From: Pseudomonas sp. SLFW
GTDB lineage: Bacteria; Pseudomonadota; Gammaproteobacteria; Pseudomonadales; Pseudomonadaceae
Length of the DNA stretch: 55,509 nt
Assembly: GCF_009905615.1 (NCBI RefSeq)
Contig: NZ_JAAAKW010000026.1
Coordinates: forward strand, 1 to 55,509
Direction of reading: 5' to 3'
The notes beneath the pieces are model-generated. The model was not told the origin of the DNA, did not search any database, and saw only the letters and a list, made by a program, of their open reading frames with translations. Shown in pieces: positions 1 to 7,574 of this stretch; the first letter of the stretch is position 1; every line of letters starts with the position of its first letter. The translations under genes were made by a program, and so were the position numbers.

Positions 1-107
1 GATAATCAGTTGACTTCAGTCTTACAGCACAAGCACCCACACGAATTGCTTGATTCAATTGTTAAAGAGCGGTTGGTCAAGAGCTTTTCGTCTCAACCGA
101 GGCGCGC
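1..107 (-). other. rRNA operon leader (upstream of 16S, gene outside window)
   Basis: Read on the minus strand, this is the transcribed leader of a Pseudomonas rrn operon. The antitermination element boxA (GCTCTTTAACAAT) is at 70-58. It is followed by the conserved leader sequence that in Pseudomonas precedes the 16S gene. The 16S gene itself would lie to the left of position 1. In P. aeruginosa an rrn operon also adjoins msrQP, which supports the reading. Confidence 0.85.
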
Positions 108-135
108 ATTCTACAGCAGCGCCTCAATCTGTCAA
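108..135 (-). promoter_or_regulatory. rrn promoter, proximal
   Basis: On the minus strand TTGACA (135-130) and TAGAAT (113-108) are separated by 16 bases. A GC-rich discriminator (GCGCGCC) follows, typical of stringently controlled rRNA promoters. It is the copy nearest the 16S gene of three in tandem. Confidence 0.85.
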
Positions 136-226
136 GCGGTTATTTTCAGAAGTTTTCAAAGTTTCCTTATCAACTTCAACCACTTGCGCTTCGTTCGACT
201 TGGCGTCTCATATCAGCGGGAGGCGA

Positions 227-254
227 ATTCTACAGCGTTACAACTTGCTGTCAA
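227..254 (-). promoter_or_regulatory. rrn promoter, middle
   Basis: On the minus strand TTGACA (254-249), a 16-base spacer and TAGAAT (232-227). It has the same architecture as the proximal copy, about 119 bases downstream in transcription order. Confidence 0.85.
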
Positions 255-375
255 CCACCTTTTTCACCGCTATCGATTCGAACACCAGAACCGAAGCACT
301 TCCTCGCTATCCTGAACCTGTAACTCGTTGATCTTCAAGGAGTTTTAGGTTCCGACTGCGCCGGAAGTGGGGCGA

Positions 376-403
376 ATTATAGACACATCCGGAGGGGCGT
401 CAA
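376..403 (-). promoter_or_regulatory. rrn promoter, distal
   Basis: On the minus strand TTGACG (403-398), a 16-base spacer and a perfect TATAAT (381-376), followed by a GC-rich discriminator. It starts only 9 bases beyond the msrQ stop codon, so msrQ read-through would feed into the rrn operon. Confidence 0.8.
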
Positions 404-411
404 GCACTTAT

Positions 412-1032
412 TCAAGCTTTTGTCACAACAGAAGGTTTTTTATGGACGCGACGCGGGATTCGTCTCGCAATCACGGGGATTCTTAGCAATAACAGCAATA
501 CCCCCACAGCCGCATATATCGACCACTCTTTAAGATCGGCCCGCACAATCCACAGCATGTGCAGTAATCCAAGCCCGAGAATCAGATAAGCCAAACGGTG
601 CAGCTTCTTCCATCGCGCCCCCAGCCGACGCTGGCTATAACGATTAGAGGTGATCGCCAGCGTCAGCAGGCACAGGAATGCCAGGCTGCCAACGATAATG
701 TAGGGTCGCTTGACCAGCTCGACGCTCAGCTGAGCCCAATCAAACCCCAAGATAAAGAAGCCATACCCCAGCATGTGCAACAACGCATAGGTGAAACACC
801 ACAAACCGAGTTGGCGACGGACATGCACCCACCCCGCCCAACCGGTCACACGCTGAAGTGGCGTCAGCGCCAATGTGATCAGTAACAATATCAACGTGCC
901 CAGCCCAAAGAGATCAACCAGTGCCTTTCCGGGATCTGGCCCCAAGTCGAGTACCCAAGCCCGATCCAACCAGTAAATCGGAGGAATGCAGATTGCAACG
1001 AACACGGCGAGGCGCCAAAGCAGATAACGCAT
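412..1032 (-). CDS. msrQ: Heme-binding membrane subunit MsrQ
   Basis: MsrQ is the inner-membrane b-type cytochrome that carries electrons from the respiratory chain to periplasmic MsrP for repair of oxidised methionines. The 206-residue product is almost all hydrophobic helices, with the family motifs RRQLGLW near 72 and KLHRLAY near 145. Candidate heme-ligand histidines are near 86, 145 and 158. The ATG at 1032 overlaps the msrP stop by one base (TGATG), so the pair is translationally coupled. A TTG one codon upstream is the only longer alternative. Family and synteny are clear. Confidence 0.95.
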   Translation of the reverse strand: MRYLLWRLAVFVAICIPPIYWLDRAWVLDLGPDPGKALVDLFGLGTLILLLITLALTPLQRVTGWAGWVHVRRQLGLWCFTYALLHMLGYGFFILGFDWAQLSVELVKRPYIIVGSLAFLCLLTLAITSNRYSQRRLGARWKKLHRLAYLILGLGLLHMLWIVRADLKEWSIYAAVGVLLLLLRIPVIARRIPRRVHKKPSVVTKA

Positions 1033-2045
1033 CAATAGTTCTTCCGCAAATCCATGCCCGTATAAAGAGAGGCGACCTCCTCCCCATAGCCGTTGAACAT
1101 TTCAGTGGGTCGGATATTTGGACTGAACAAGCCACTGGGCAGCCGCCGTTCACGGGCCTGAGTCCAACGAGGGTGATCGACGTTCGGATTCACGTTGGCA
1201 TAGAAGCCGTATTCATTGGCCGCGATGCTTTGCCAGGTTGTCTTGGGCTGCTCACTGACCAGACTGATGCGAACGATGGACTTCACACTTTTGAATCCGT
1301 ACTTCCACGGCACCACCAACCGTAGCGGCGCCCCATTTTGGTTGGGCAGTTCACGGCCATACATCCCTACCGCAAGAATCGCCAAAGGATTCATCGCCTC
1401 ATCCAGTCGCAGCCCTTCTACATAGGGCCAGTCGATCAGCGCGAAACCGGACCGTTGCCCTGGCATGGCCTTGGGGTCCTGCAGCGTTTCGAACCGGATG
1501 TACTTTGCTTTTGCCGTGGGCTCTACCTGTTTGAGCAAATCAGCAATAGGAAAGCCAATCCACGGAATCACCATCGACCACGCCTCTACACAGCGCAAAC
1601 GGTAGATGCGTTCTTCCAATTGATAAGGTTTGATGAAATCTTCGAGCGCATAACGACCCGGCTTTCCGACCTCACCGTCGATTACAACAGTCCAGGGTTC
1701 GGTCTTCAACGAGCCTGCATTTTGAGCCGGGTCCCCTTTGTCGGTGCCGAACTCGTAGAAATTGTTGTAATGCGTGGCGTCCTTGAACGGCGTAATGGCT
1801 TCGTTCTGAACCGTTATCGCCTGCCATTTCGTCGAAGGCAGTTTGTCACTGAACCAATGGGGCGCATTTCCGGCCTCAACCCCGGCGTATTGTGAGGCGT
1901 CGGCAGCCTGTGCCCATGAAGGCAACGCACTGATCGCGAGCCCGGCCATTGAGGCGCCGAGCATCGCACGACGTGAGAGATAGACCGATTCGGGCGTGAC
2001 ATCCGACTCTTTGCAGGCGGACGCGGAAGGTGTCTTGATAAGCAT
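1032..2045 (-). CDS. msrP: Protein-methionine-sulfoxide reductase catalytic subunit MsrP
   Basis: MsrP is a periplasmic molybdopterin enzyme that reduces methionine sulfoxide in envelope proteins, using electrons from MsrQ. The 337-residue protein has a twin-arginine signal (SRRAML, Arg25-Arg26) ending near an AQA site at about residue 47. Next comes the sulfite-oxidase-fold core, with the molybdenum-ligand cysteine in RLRCVEAW (Cys152). It is the first gene of the msrPQ pair, downstream of pssA on the same strand. Its Shine-Dalgarno (GGAG, 5 bases before the ATG) lies inside a strong hairpin, described separately. Confidence 0.96.
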   Translation of the reverse strand: MLIKTPSASACKESDVTPESVYLSRRAMLGASMAGLAISALPSWAQAADASQYAGVEAGNAPHWFSDKLPSTKWQAITVQNEAITPFKDATHYNNFYEFGTDKGDPAQNAGSLKTEPWTVVIDGEVGKPGRYALEDFIKPYQLEERIYRLRCVEAWSMVIPWIGFPIADLLKQVEPTAKAKYIRFETLQDPKAMPGQRSGFALIDWPYVEGLRLDEAMNPLAILAVGMYGRELPNQNGAPLRLVVPWKYGFKSVKSIVRISLVSEQPKTTWQSIAANEYGFYANVNPNVDHPRWTQARERRLPSGLFSPNIRPTEMFNGYGEEVASLYTGMDLRKNY

Positions 2046-2049
2046 GGTA

Positions 2050-2094
2050 ACTCCGCAGCCAAGGTGAATGGCTCAACCTTATAGGCTGCGGAGT
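2050..2094 (-). promoter_or_regulatory. Hairpin sequestering the msrP ribosome-binding site
   Basis: Perfect 11-bp arms (2050-2060 and 2084-2094) enclose a second 5-bp stem (AAGGT/ACCTT at 2061-2065 and 2076-2080). In the msrP mRNA the 3' arm contains the GGAG Shine-Dalgarno. No U tract follows, so it is not a normal intrinsic terminator for pssA. A translational control role is inferred. Confidence 0.6.
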
Positions 2095-2118
2095 GCGGTG
2101 TGAAATGAATCTGTGGTG

Positions 2119-2967
2119 CTATTTATGACGACGCAGGCGCAGCAGGTACTGAACAGGACCCGACGCGGCGTAGGCGAGGAAAATCAGCAGCAGAATGCGT
2201 GGCGGATCACTGAACACGACCGCAAACACCAACACGACAGCGAGGATCGCCACAAAAGGCACGCGGCCTTTGAGGTCCAGCTCCTTGAAACTGTTGTACT
2301 TGATGTTGCTAACCATAAGCATCCCGGCAGCCGCTACCAACAACGCGACGAGGAACGACAGTTTGGAACCCTGAATGCCGTAGTCGCTGAACGCCCACAC
2401 CGTACCGGCTACCACGCCCGCAGCCGCCGGGCTCGCCAGGCCGATGAAATAGCGCTTGTCAGCCTTCCCCACCTGCGTATTGAAACGTGCGAGGCGCAAT
2501 GCAGCGCCGGCGACATAGATAAAAGCGACCATCCAGCCGACCTTGCCCATATCACCCAACGCCCAACCGAACGCCAGCAATGCGGGGGCAACGCCAAAGG
2601 CGACCATGTCTGAGAGGGAATCGTACTCAGCGCCAAAGGCGCTCTGGGTGTTGGTCATCCGCGCGACGCGCCCATCAAGGCCGTCGAGCACCATAGCGAC
2701 GAAGATGGCGATGGCTGAAAACGCGAAATACTTGCTCGCCCCGGCCGCATCACCTGCGCTCATCGCGCTTTGCGCACTCATGGCACTGATGATGGCGTAG
2801 AAGCCGGCAAACAGGTTGGCGGTGGTGAAGAGGTTGGGCAGCAGATAAATCCCACGATGGCGGACTTTGCGCCCTTCGGCATCGTGCCCTTCTTCTATGT
2901 GTTCATCGATCGGTAGCAGGCTTTCGGCGTCAGAGGCCTGGTTCGGCTCTTCGGGACGTTCGCTCAT
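2119..2967 (-). CDS. pssA: CDP-diacylglycerol-serine O-phosphatidyltransferase
   Basis: This enzyme makes phosphatidylserine from CDP-diacylglycerol and serine, the precursor of phosphatidylethanolamine. The 282-residue multispan membrane protein carries the CDP-alcohol phosphotransferase signature: a DG..AR element, then G, D and D residues, at about 95-120. The first 45 residues are acidic and soluble. The start at 2967 (MSERPEEP) follows an AAGG ribosome-binding site and matches the usual family N-terminus. A start 20 codons upstream is open but lacks support. It sits between ilvC and msrP, as in P. aeruginosa. Confidence 0.95.
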   Translation of the reverse strand: MSERPEEPNQASDAESLLPIDEHIEEGHDAEGRKVRHRGIYLLPNLFTTANLFAGFYAIISAMSAQSAMSAGDAAGASKYFAFSAIAIFVAMVLDGLDGRVARMTNTQSAFGAEYDSLSDMVAFGVAPALLAFGWALGDMGKVGWMVAFIYVAGAALRLARFNTQVGKADKRYFIGLASPAAAGVVAGTVWAFSDYGIQGSKLSFLVALLVAAAGMLMVSNIKYNSFKELDLKGRVPFVAILAVVLVFAVVFSDPPRILLLIFLAYAASGPVQYLLRLRRHK

Positions 2968-3060
2968 GGACAATACCTTGCAGCTATGAATTTTCGACAG
3001 ATGTTCGCGGCGCCGCTGCGCCGGCAAACGATGCAGCTTTATACCAGATGAGCCCCCATA

Positions 3061-3095
3061 ACGAAAAAGCGCGACCCGAAGGCCGCGCTTTTCGT
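3061..3095 (-). terminator. Intrinsic terminator after ilvC
   Basis: GC-rich hairpin (GCGCG/CGCGC core) flanked by A and T runs on either side, 25 bases after the ilvC stop. The symmetric A/T flanks mean it could work on both strands. Confidence 0.75.
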
Positions 3096-3119
3096 AAACC
3101 GTAATCAGACTACAGAATT

Positions 3120-4136
3120 TTAGTTCTTGGTCTGATCAACGATTTTGTTCTTGGCGATCCAAGGCATCATCGAGCGCAGTTGCTCGCCGATGATTTCGAT
3201 GCCGTGGGCCTTGTTGTTGCGGCGCTTGGCGGTCATCGATGGGTAGTTGCTCGCGCCTTCGGCGATGAACATCTTGGCGTATTCGCCGTCCTGGATGCGC
3301 TTCAGAGCATTGCGCATGGCCTGGCGGGATTCGGCGTTGATGACTTCAGGCCCGGTCACGTACTCGCCATATTCGGCGTTGTTCGAGATCGAGTAGTTCA
3401 TGTTGGCGATACCGCCTTCATACATGAGGTCGACGATCAGTTTCAGTTCGTGCAGGCACTCGAAGTAAGCCATTTCTGGCGCGTAGCCAGCTTCGACCAA
3501 CGTTTCGAAACCGGCTTTGACCAGCTCAACGGTACCGCCACACAGTACGGCTTGTTCGCCGAACAGGTCAGTTTCGGTTTCGTCTTTGAATGTGGTTTCG
3601 ATGATACCGGTACGGCCACCGCCAACGCCCGAGGCGTAGGAGAGCGCAACGTTTTTGGCGTTGCCCGAAGCGTCCTGGTAGATAGCGATCAGGTCAGGGA
3701 TACCGCCGCCCTTGACGAATTCGGTACGAACGGTGTGACCTGGCGCTTTTGGCGCGATCATGATCACGTCCAGGTCCGCGCGTGGCACGACCTGGTTGTA
3801 GTGAATCGCGAAGCCGTGGGAGAAGGCCAGGGTGGCGCCTTTCTTGATGTTCGGCTCGATTTCGTTCTTGTACAGCGAGGACTGGAACTCGTCCGGGGTC
3901 AAGATCATGACCAGGTCGGCAGCAGCGACGGCGGAAGCAACGTCAGTCACTTTCAGGCCGTGGGCCTCAGCCTTGGCGACAGTAGCCGAACCTTTACGCA
4001 GGCCAACGGTGACATCAACGCCGGAATCTTTCAGGTTGCACGCTTGAGCGTGACCTTGAGAACCGTAACCGATAATGGCCACTTTTTTGCCCTGGATGAT
4101 CGAAAGGTCGCAGTCTTTGTCGTAATAAACTTTCAT
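3120..4136 (-). CDS. ilvC: Ketol-acid reductoisomerase (NADP+)
   Basis: Catalyses the second step of valine and isoleucine synthesis, isomerising and reducing acetohydroxy acids. At 338 residues it is a short class I enzyme. It has the NADPH-binding loop GYGSQGHAQACNL at about 23-35 and the C-terminal knotted helical domain with the ETDLFGEQ and CLHELKLI motifs. It is the last gene of ilvI-ilvH-ilvC, 52 bases downstream of ilvH, and is followed by a terminator. Confidence 0.98.
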   Translation of the reverse strand: MKVYYDKDCDLSIIQGKKVAIIGYGSQGHAQACNLKDSGVDVTVGLRKGSATVAKAEAHGLKVTDVASAVAAADLVMILTPDEFQSSLYKNEIEPNIKKGATLAFSHGFAIHYNQVVPRADLDVIMIAPKAPGHTVRTEFVKGGGIPDLIAIYQDASGNAKNVALSYASGVGGGRTGIIETTFKDETETDLFGEQAVLCGGTVELVKAGFETLVEAGYAPEMAYFECLHELKLIVDLMYEGGIANMNYSISNNAEYGEYVTGPEVINAESRQAMRNALKRIQDGEYAKMFIAEGASNYPSMTAKRRNNKAHGIEIIGEQLRSMMPWIAKNKIVDQTKN

Positions 4137-4188
4137 GAAATTCCCCTGTTATCTTGGCTGTTCAGGCCATTCGCTAAATGTATGTAGG

Positions 4189-4680
4189 TTAGATGCTCAG
4201 CACTTTGTCGCCGCGGGCAATGCCCGTGACGCCGCTGCGTACGGTTTCCAGGATGGCGGTGGTGCCAATGGCCTGAATAAAGCTATCCAGTTTGTCGCTC
4301 GTCCCTGTCAGCTGCACGGTGTAGACACTGCTGGAAACATCAACGATCTGGCCACGGAAGATATCCGTGGTGCGCTTGATCTCGGCGCGCTGGGCGCCAG
4401 TGGCCTTGACCTTGATCAGCATCAGTTCGCGCTCGATGTGAGCACTTTCCGACAGATCGACCAGTTTGACCACTTCAACCAGCTTGTTGAGGTTTTTGGT
4501 GATCTGCTCGATCACCTCATCATGACCGACGGTGGTCAGCGTCAGACGCGACAGAGTCGGGTCTTCGGTTGGGGCCACGGTCAGGCTTTCGATGTTGTAG
4601 TTGCGCTGCGAAAACAGGCCGACGACGCGAGACAAGGCACCCGGTTCGTTTTCCAGCAATAGCGAAATGATGTGCCGCAT
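4189..4680 (-). CDS. ilvH: Acetolactate synthase small (regulatory) subunit
   Basis: Regulatory subunit of acetohydroxyacid synthase, which binds valine through an N-terminal ACT domain and stimulates the large subunit. At 163 residues it has normal family length. The N-terminus (MRHIISLLLENEPGALSRVV) is the ACT domain, followed by the C-terminal ALS domain. It starts one base after the ilvI stop region, so the two subunits are made from one message. The alternative name is ilvN. Confidence 0.97.
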   Translation of the reverse strand: MRHIISLLLENEPGALSRVVGLFSQRNYNIESLTVAPTEDPTLSRLTLTTVGHDEVIEQITKNLNKLVEVVKLVDLSESAHIERELMLIKVKATGAQRAEIKRTTDIFRGQIVDVSSSVYTVQLTGTSDKLDSFIQAIGTTAILETVRSGVTGIARGDKVLSI

Positions 4681-4681
4681 A

Positions 4682-6406
4682 TTAGGTACGCTCCGTCTTG
4701 CTCAGCCACATGTCGCGCATCGAGCCGTCTCTGATTTGCATCGGATAGACGTGCTCGGCAACGTCGACTTGGATGTCGAGGAACACCAGACGATCTTTCA
4801 TGGCGAACGCTTCTTCCATCTTCGGCTTCAAGTCTTTCAGATCGGTGATCTTCATGCCGACATGACCGTAGGCTTCGACCAGCTTCACGAAGTCAGGCAG
4901 CGACTCCATGTAGGAGTGCGAGTGACGGCCGCTGTAGCTCATGTCCTGCCACTGACGGACCATGCCAAGCACGCCGTTGTTAAGCAGGATGATCTTGACC
5001 GGCAGGTTGTACTGCAGGCAGGTCGACAGTTCCTGGATGTTCATCTGAATGCTGCCTTCGCCCGTGACGCAGGCAACGTGCGCATCCGGGAAGCTCAGCG
5101 CAACACCCATGGCGGCCGGAAGACCGAAGCCCATGGTGCCCAGGCCACCGGAGTTGATCCAGCGGTTAGGCTTGTTGAAGCGGTAATACTGCGCCGCGAA
5201 CATCTGGTGCTGCCCCACGTCGGAGGACACGTAAGCGTCCCCTTTGGTGACTTCGCACAGAGTTTCGATCACGGTCTGCGGCTTGATCAGACTGCCATCA
5301 CCGCGGTTGTACGGGAACAGGTCGCCGCCGGCACGCCACTCGTCGATCTGCTTCCACCAGGTCGCCACCGATTCCTTGTTAGGGGTCTCGCCGATTTCCT
5401 TGAGGGTCGCGACCATTTCGGTCAGCACGCTCTCCACAGGACCAACGATTGGCACGTCGGCCTTGATGGTCTTGGAGATCGACGCCGGATCGATGTCGAT
5501 GTGGATGATCTTGGCGCCCGGGCAGAAACGCGAAGCGCCGTTGATGACACGGTCATCGAAGCGTGCACCGACGGCCAGGATCACATCAGAGTGGTGCATC
5601 GCCAGGTTGGCGGTGTAGCTGCCGTGCATGCCGAGCATGCCGACGAACTGACGGTCCGTGCCCGGGTACGAACCGAGGCCCATCAGCGTGTTGGTCACAG
5701 GCGCGTTCAGCAGTTGTGCCAGCTCGGTCAGCGGCGCAGAACCGTTGCCCATAACCACACCGCCACCGGCGTAGATGATCGGACGCTTGCCCGCGAGGAG
5801 CATTTCCACGGCCTTGCGGATCTGGCCCGAATGCCCACGAACCGCCGGGCTGTAGGAACGCAGCTTGGCTTTTTTCGGGAAAACGTATTCGAACTTCTCG
5901 GCCGGGTTGGTCATGTCTTTCGGGATATCGACCACGACAGGACCAGGACGACCGGACTGCGCGAGGTAGAAAGCCTTTTTCAGGACTTCCGGGATTTCGG
6001 ACGGGTGCTTGATCATGAAGCTGTGCTTCACGATCGGCCGGGAGATACCGATCATGTCGGTTTCCTGGAACGCGTCGGTGCCGACCATGGTGCTCGGGAC
6101 CTGGCCCGACAGGACGACCATCGGGATGGAGTCCATGTAGGCGGTCGCGATACCGGTGATGGCGTTGGTCGCACCCGGACCCGAAGTCACCAATACAACG
6201 CCAGCTTTGCCGGTCGCACGTGCATAACCGTCAGCCATGTGAGTGGCAGCCTGTTCGTGACGAACGAGGATGTGGCTCACGGCCGGTTCTTTGAACAGCG
6301 CATCGTAAATATGCAGGAGGGCACCGCCGGGGTACCCATAGATATGCTCAACGCCTTCGTCACGCAAAAAGCGGACGACCATTTCAGCGCCAGATAAAAG
6401 CTCCAC
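4682..6406 (-). CDS. ilvI: Acetolactate synthase large (catalytic) subunit
   Basis: Thiamine-diphosphate enzyme for the first common step of branched-chain amino acid synthesis. The 574-residue product has the cofactor-activating glutamate in RHEQAATHMADGYARA and a central FAD domain. The C-terminal TPP/Mg site is GEGSIQMNIQEL with a downstream NN. The chosen start is GTG at 6406, preceded by AGGTG 6 bases away; it gives the usual family N-terminus (VELLSGAEMV) and length. The frame stays open 72 codons further upstream, but that stretch has no family similarity and would run through the leader. Confidence 0.96.
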   Translation of the reverse strand: MELLSGAEMVVRFLRDEGVEHIYGYPGGALLHIYDALFKEPAVSHILVRHEQAATHMADGYARATGKAGVVLVTSGPGATNAITGIATAYMDSIPMVVLSGQVPSTMVGTDAFQETDMIGISRPIVKHSFMIKHPSEIPEVLKKAFYLAQSGRPGPVVVDIPKDMTNPAEKFEYVFPKKAKLRSYSPAVRGHSGQIRKAVEMLLAGKRPIIYAGGGVVMGNGSAPLTELAQLLNAPVTNTLMGLGSYPGTDRQFVGMLGMHGSYTANLAMHHSDVILAVGARFDDRVINGASRFCPGAKIIHIDIDPASISKTIKADVPIVGPVESVLTEMVATLKEIGETPNKESVATWWKQIDEWRAGGDLFPYNRGDGSLIKPQTVIETLCEVTKGDAYVSSDVGQHQMFAAQYYRFNKPNRWINSGGLGTMGFGLPAAMGVALSFPDAHVACVTGEGSIQMNIQELSTCLQYNLPVKIILLNNGVLGMVRQWQDMSYSGRHSHSYMESLPDFVKLVEAYGHVGMKITDLKDLKPKMEEAFAMKDRLVFLDIQVDVAEHVYPMQIRDGSMRDMWLSKTERT

Positions 6407-6815
6407 GTTGTTCACCTCTAAAACGCCAGAATACCGTCCACACAGGAGAAGACGGGTCTTAATAGGTTTACTGCCAGCAGAGCATGAGCGACGGTGGTCG
6501 CCGACTACGTCAGCACTGACTGAGCAAGTATTGGGAGCTCCCCTAAGTGTTTCGGGGTCATCCCACCCAGCGCGAGGTAACGCGTTGCGGGTGTAACAGG
6601 TCGACGCGGGTGTGCGCCTCATGATCTACCGAGACGGTCTGCTTCTGGCAGTCCCTCTACAGCGAACTTTGGATTGTTCTGATTCGTCCCTCTCAAGTCA
6701 AGTCATCGATGCGCTTTCTTCACTCACAGCCTATGAAAAAGCACCGAATGAGGTCGTTGCGGTCGGCTTGTGGTAGGTTTCACCCGTACAGCAAACGAAG
6801 TTCTAAGGAAGCAGT
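6407..6815. other. Divergent intergenic region: long ilvI leader
   Basis: This 409-base gap separates ilvI (leftward) from the DUF4124 gene (rightward). It holds a weak candidate sigma-70 promoter for ilv, a short leucine/isoleucine-containing reading frame (6561-6505, minus strand), and several small inverted repeats: GGGAGCTCCC at about 6533-6542 and GCGAC/GTCGC at about 6490-6505. No regulator site was identified with confidence. Confidence 0.5.
6673..6701 (-). promoter_or_regulatory. Candidate ilvI promoter
   Basis: On the minus strand TTGACT (6701-6696), a 17-base spacer and AACAAT (6678-6673). The -10 box is poor. If used, the ilvI leader would be about 260 nt. Confidence 0.35.
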
Positions 6816-7241
6816 ATGCGCTGGATGATTCTTGCCGCCACACTGACGCTGGCAGCCGGTTCGACCGCCAGTCAGGCCGCCCAGATCTATAAATGGGTCG
6901 ACGCACAGGGCGTGACGCACTTTGATGCGCAGCCTCCGGTCGGGCAATCCGCCCAGGAACTCGAAACGCAAAAAGCCGTGACGCCGCCACCCGCTCCCCC
7001 CGTTCGCACCGAGTCCTCGCAAGAACAGCAAACGGTCGACGCGAAGGTCAAGAAACAAATCGCGGCTCAGGAAGCCAAGCGCAAGGAATACTGCGAGACA
7101 CAGCGCACCAACCTAGCTCAGTTGCAGAACAACCCGCGGGTGCGTGAGGAAGTGAACGGTGAGTTCAGGCGCTTCACTGAAGAAGAGCGCCAGGCACGTA
7201 TCGCCGAGGTCAAGAAATCCATCGACGAGACGTGTAATTGA
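6816..7241 (+). CDS. DUF4124 domain-containing periplasmic protein
   Basis: Exported protein of unknown function. The 141-residue product has a signal peptide (about residues 1-22, ending ASQAAQ). The DUF4124 motif follows (IYKWVDAQGVTHFDAQPP), then a Pro/Ala linker and a charged, probably helical C-terminus with two cysteines. The start is supported by AAGGA 6 bases before the ATG. It is convergent with yqcC, with only 3 bases between the stops and no visible terminator. P. aeruginosa has a homologue in the same place. Confidence 0.85.
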   Translation: MRWMILAATLTLAAGSTASQAAQIYKWVDAQGVTHFDAQPPVGQSAQELETQKAVTPPPAPPVRTESSQEQQTVDAKVKKQIAAQEAKRKEYCETQRTNLAQLQNNPRVREEVNGEFRRFTEEERQARIAEVKKSIDETCN

Positions 7242-7244
7242 GCG

Positions 7245-7574
7245 TCAGACCGACTCGGTGATCAGTCGGTCGAATTGCGCCAGGAGCGCTTGCAGGTTTC
7301 GCGTTTCCTGAGCACGGCTGGCGTAAACCATCTGCGCCATCTCCAGAATGCCCGAAGCGTTTGGCAGTGCGAGGTCCTGCTCCAGAATGACCTTCATTCG
7401 CGGTAGGAAAATCCATTGCAGCCACTGATCGAAATCCAGCGTATCGACACAGAACGGCTCGCGGCTCGATAACGCCTCGTCGCTGGGCGGCACTTCTTTC
7501 CACCATCCCAGCACACGCAATTCGCGCTCGATCAGCAACAACTGATCGGCGATCTTCGGGAAGCGTTTATCCAT
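7245..7574 (-). CDS. yqcC: YqcC family protein
   Basis: Small cytoplasmic protein (109 residues) of the YqcC family, whose role is unknown. Characteristic features are the N-terminal helix MDKRFPKIADQLLLIEREL and the WLQWIFLPRM segment. The start at 7574 overlaps the 3' end of lpoP by 8 bases (ATGGATAA), so it is translationally coupled to the lipoprotein. A longer frame from 7625 would lie inside lpoP and is unlikely. It ends the mrcB-lpoP-yqcC transcript. Confidence 0.85.
   Translation of the reverse strand: MDKRFPKIADQLLLIERELRVLGWWKEVPPSDEALSSREPFCVDTLDFDQWLQWIFLPRMKVILEQDLALPNASGILEMAQMVYASRAQETRNLQALLAQFDRLITESV

Noticed and set aside
10..331. Two overlapping ~95-codon plus-strand frames at the left edge
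   Set aside because: The segment is the rrn leader and promoter region on the minus strand; the codons are incidental.
4601..6397. 598-codon open frame on the plus strand opposite ilvH/ilvI
   Set aside because: It is antisense to a fully recognisable acetolactate synthase. Its product is His/Arg/Val-rich low-complexity sequence, as expected from the reverse frame of a high-GC gene.
6407..6622. 72-codon N-terminal extension of ilvI
   Set aside because: The frame is open, but the GTG at 6406 has a good ribosome-binding site and gives the normal family length; the extension is unlike any acetolactate synthase.
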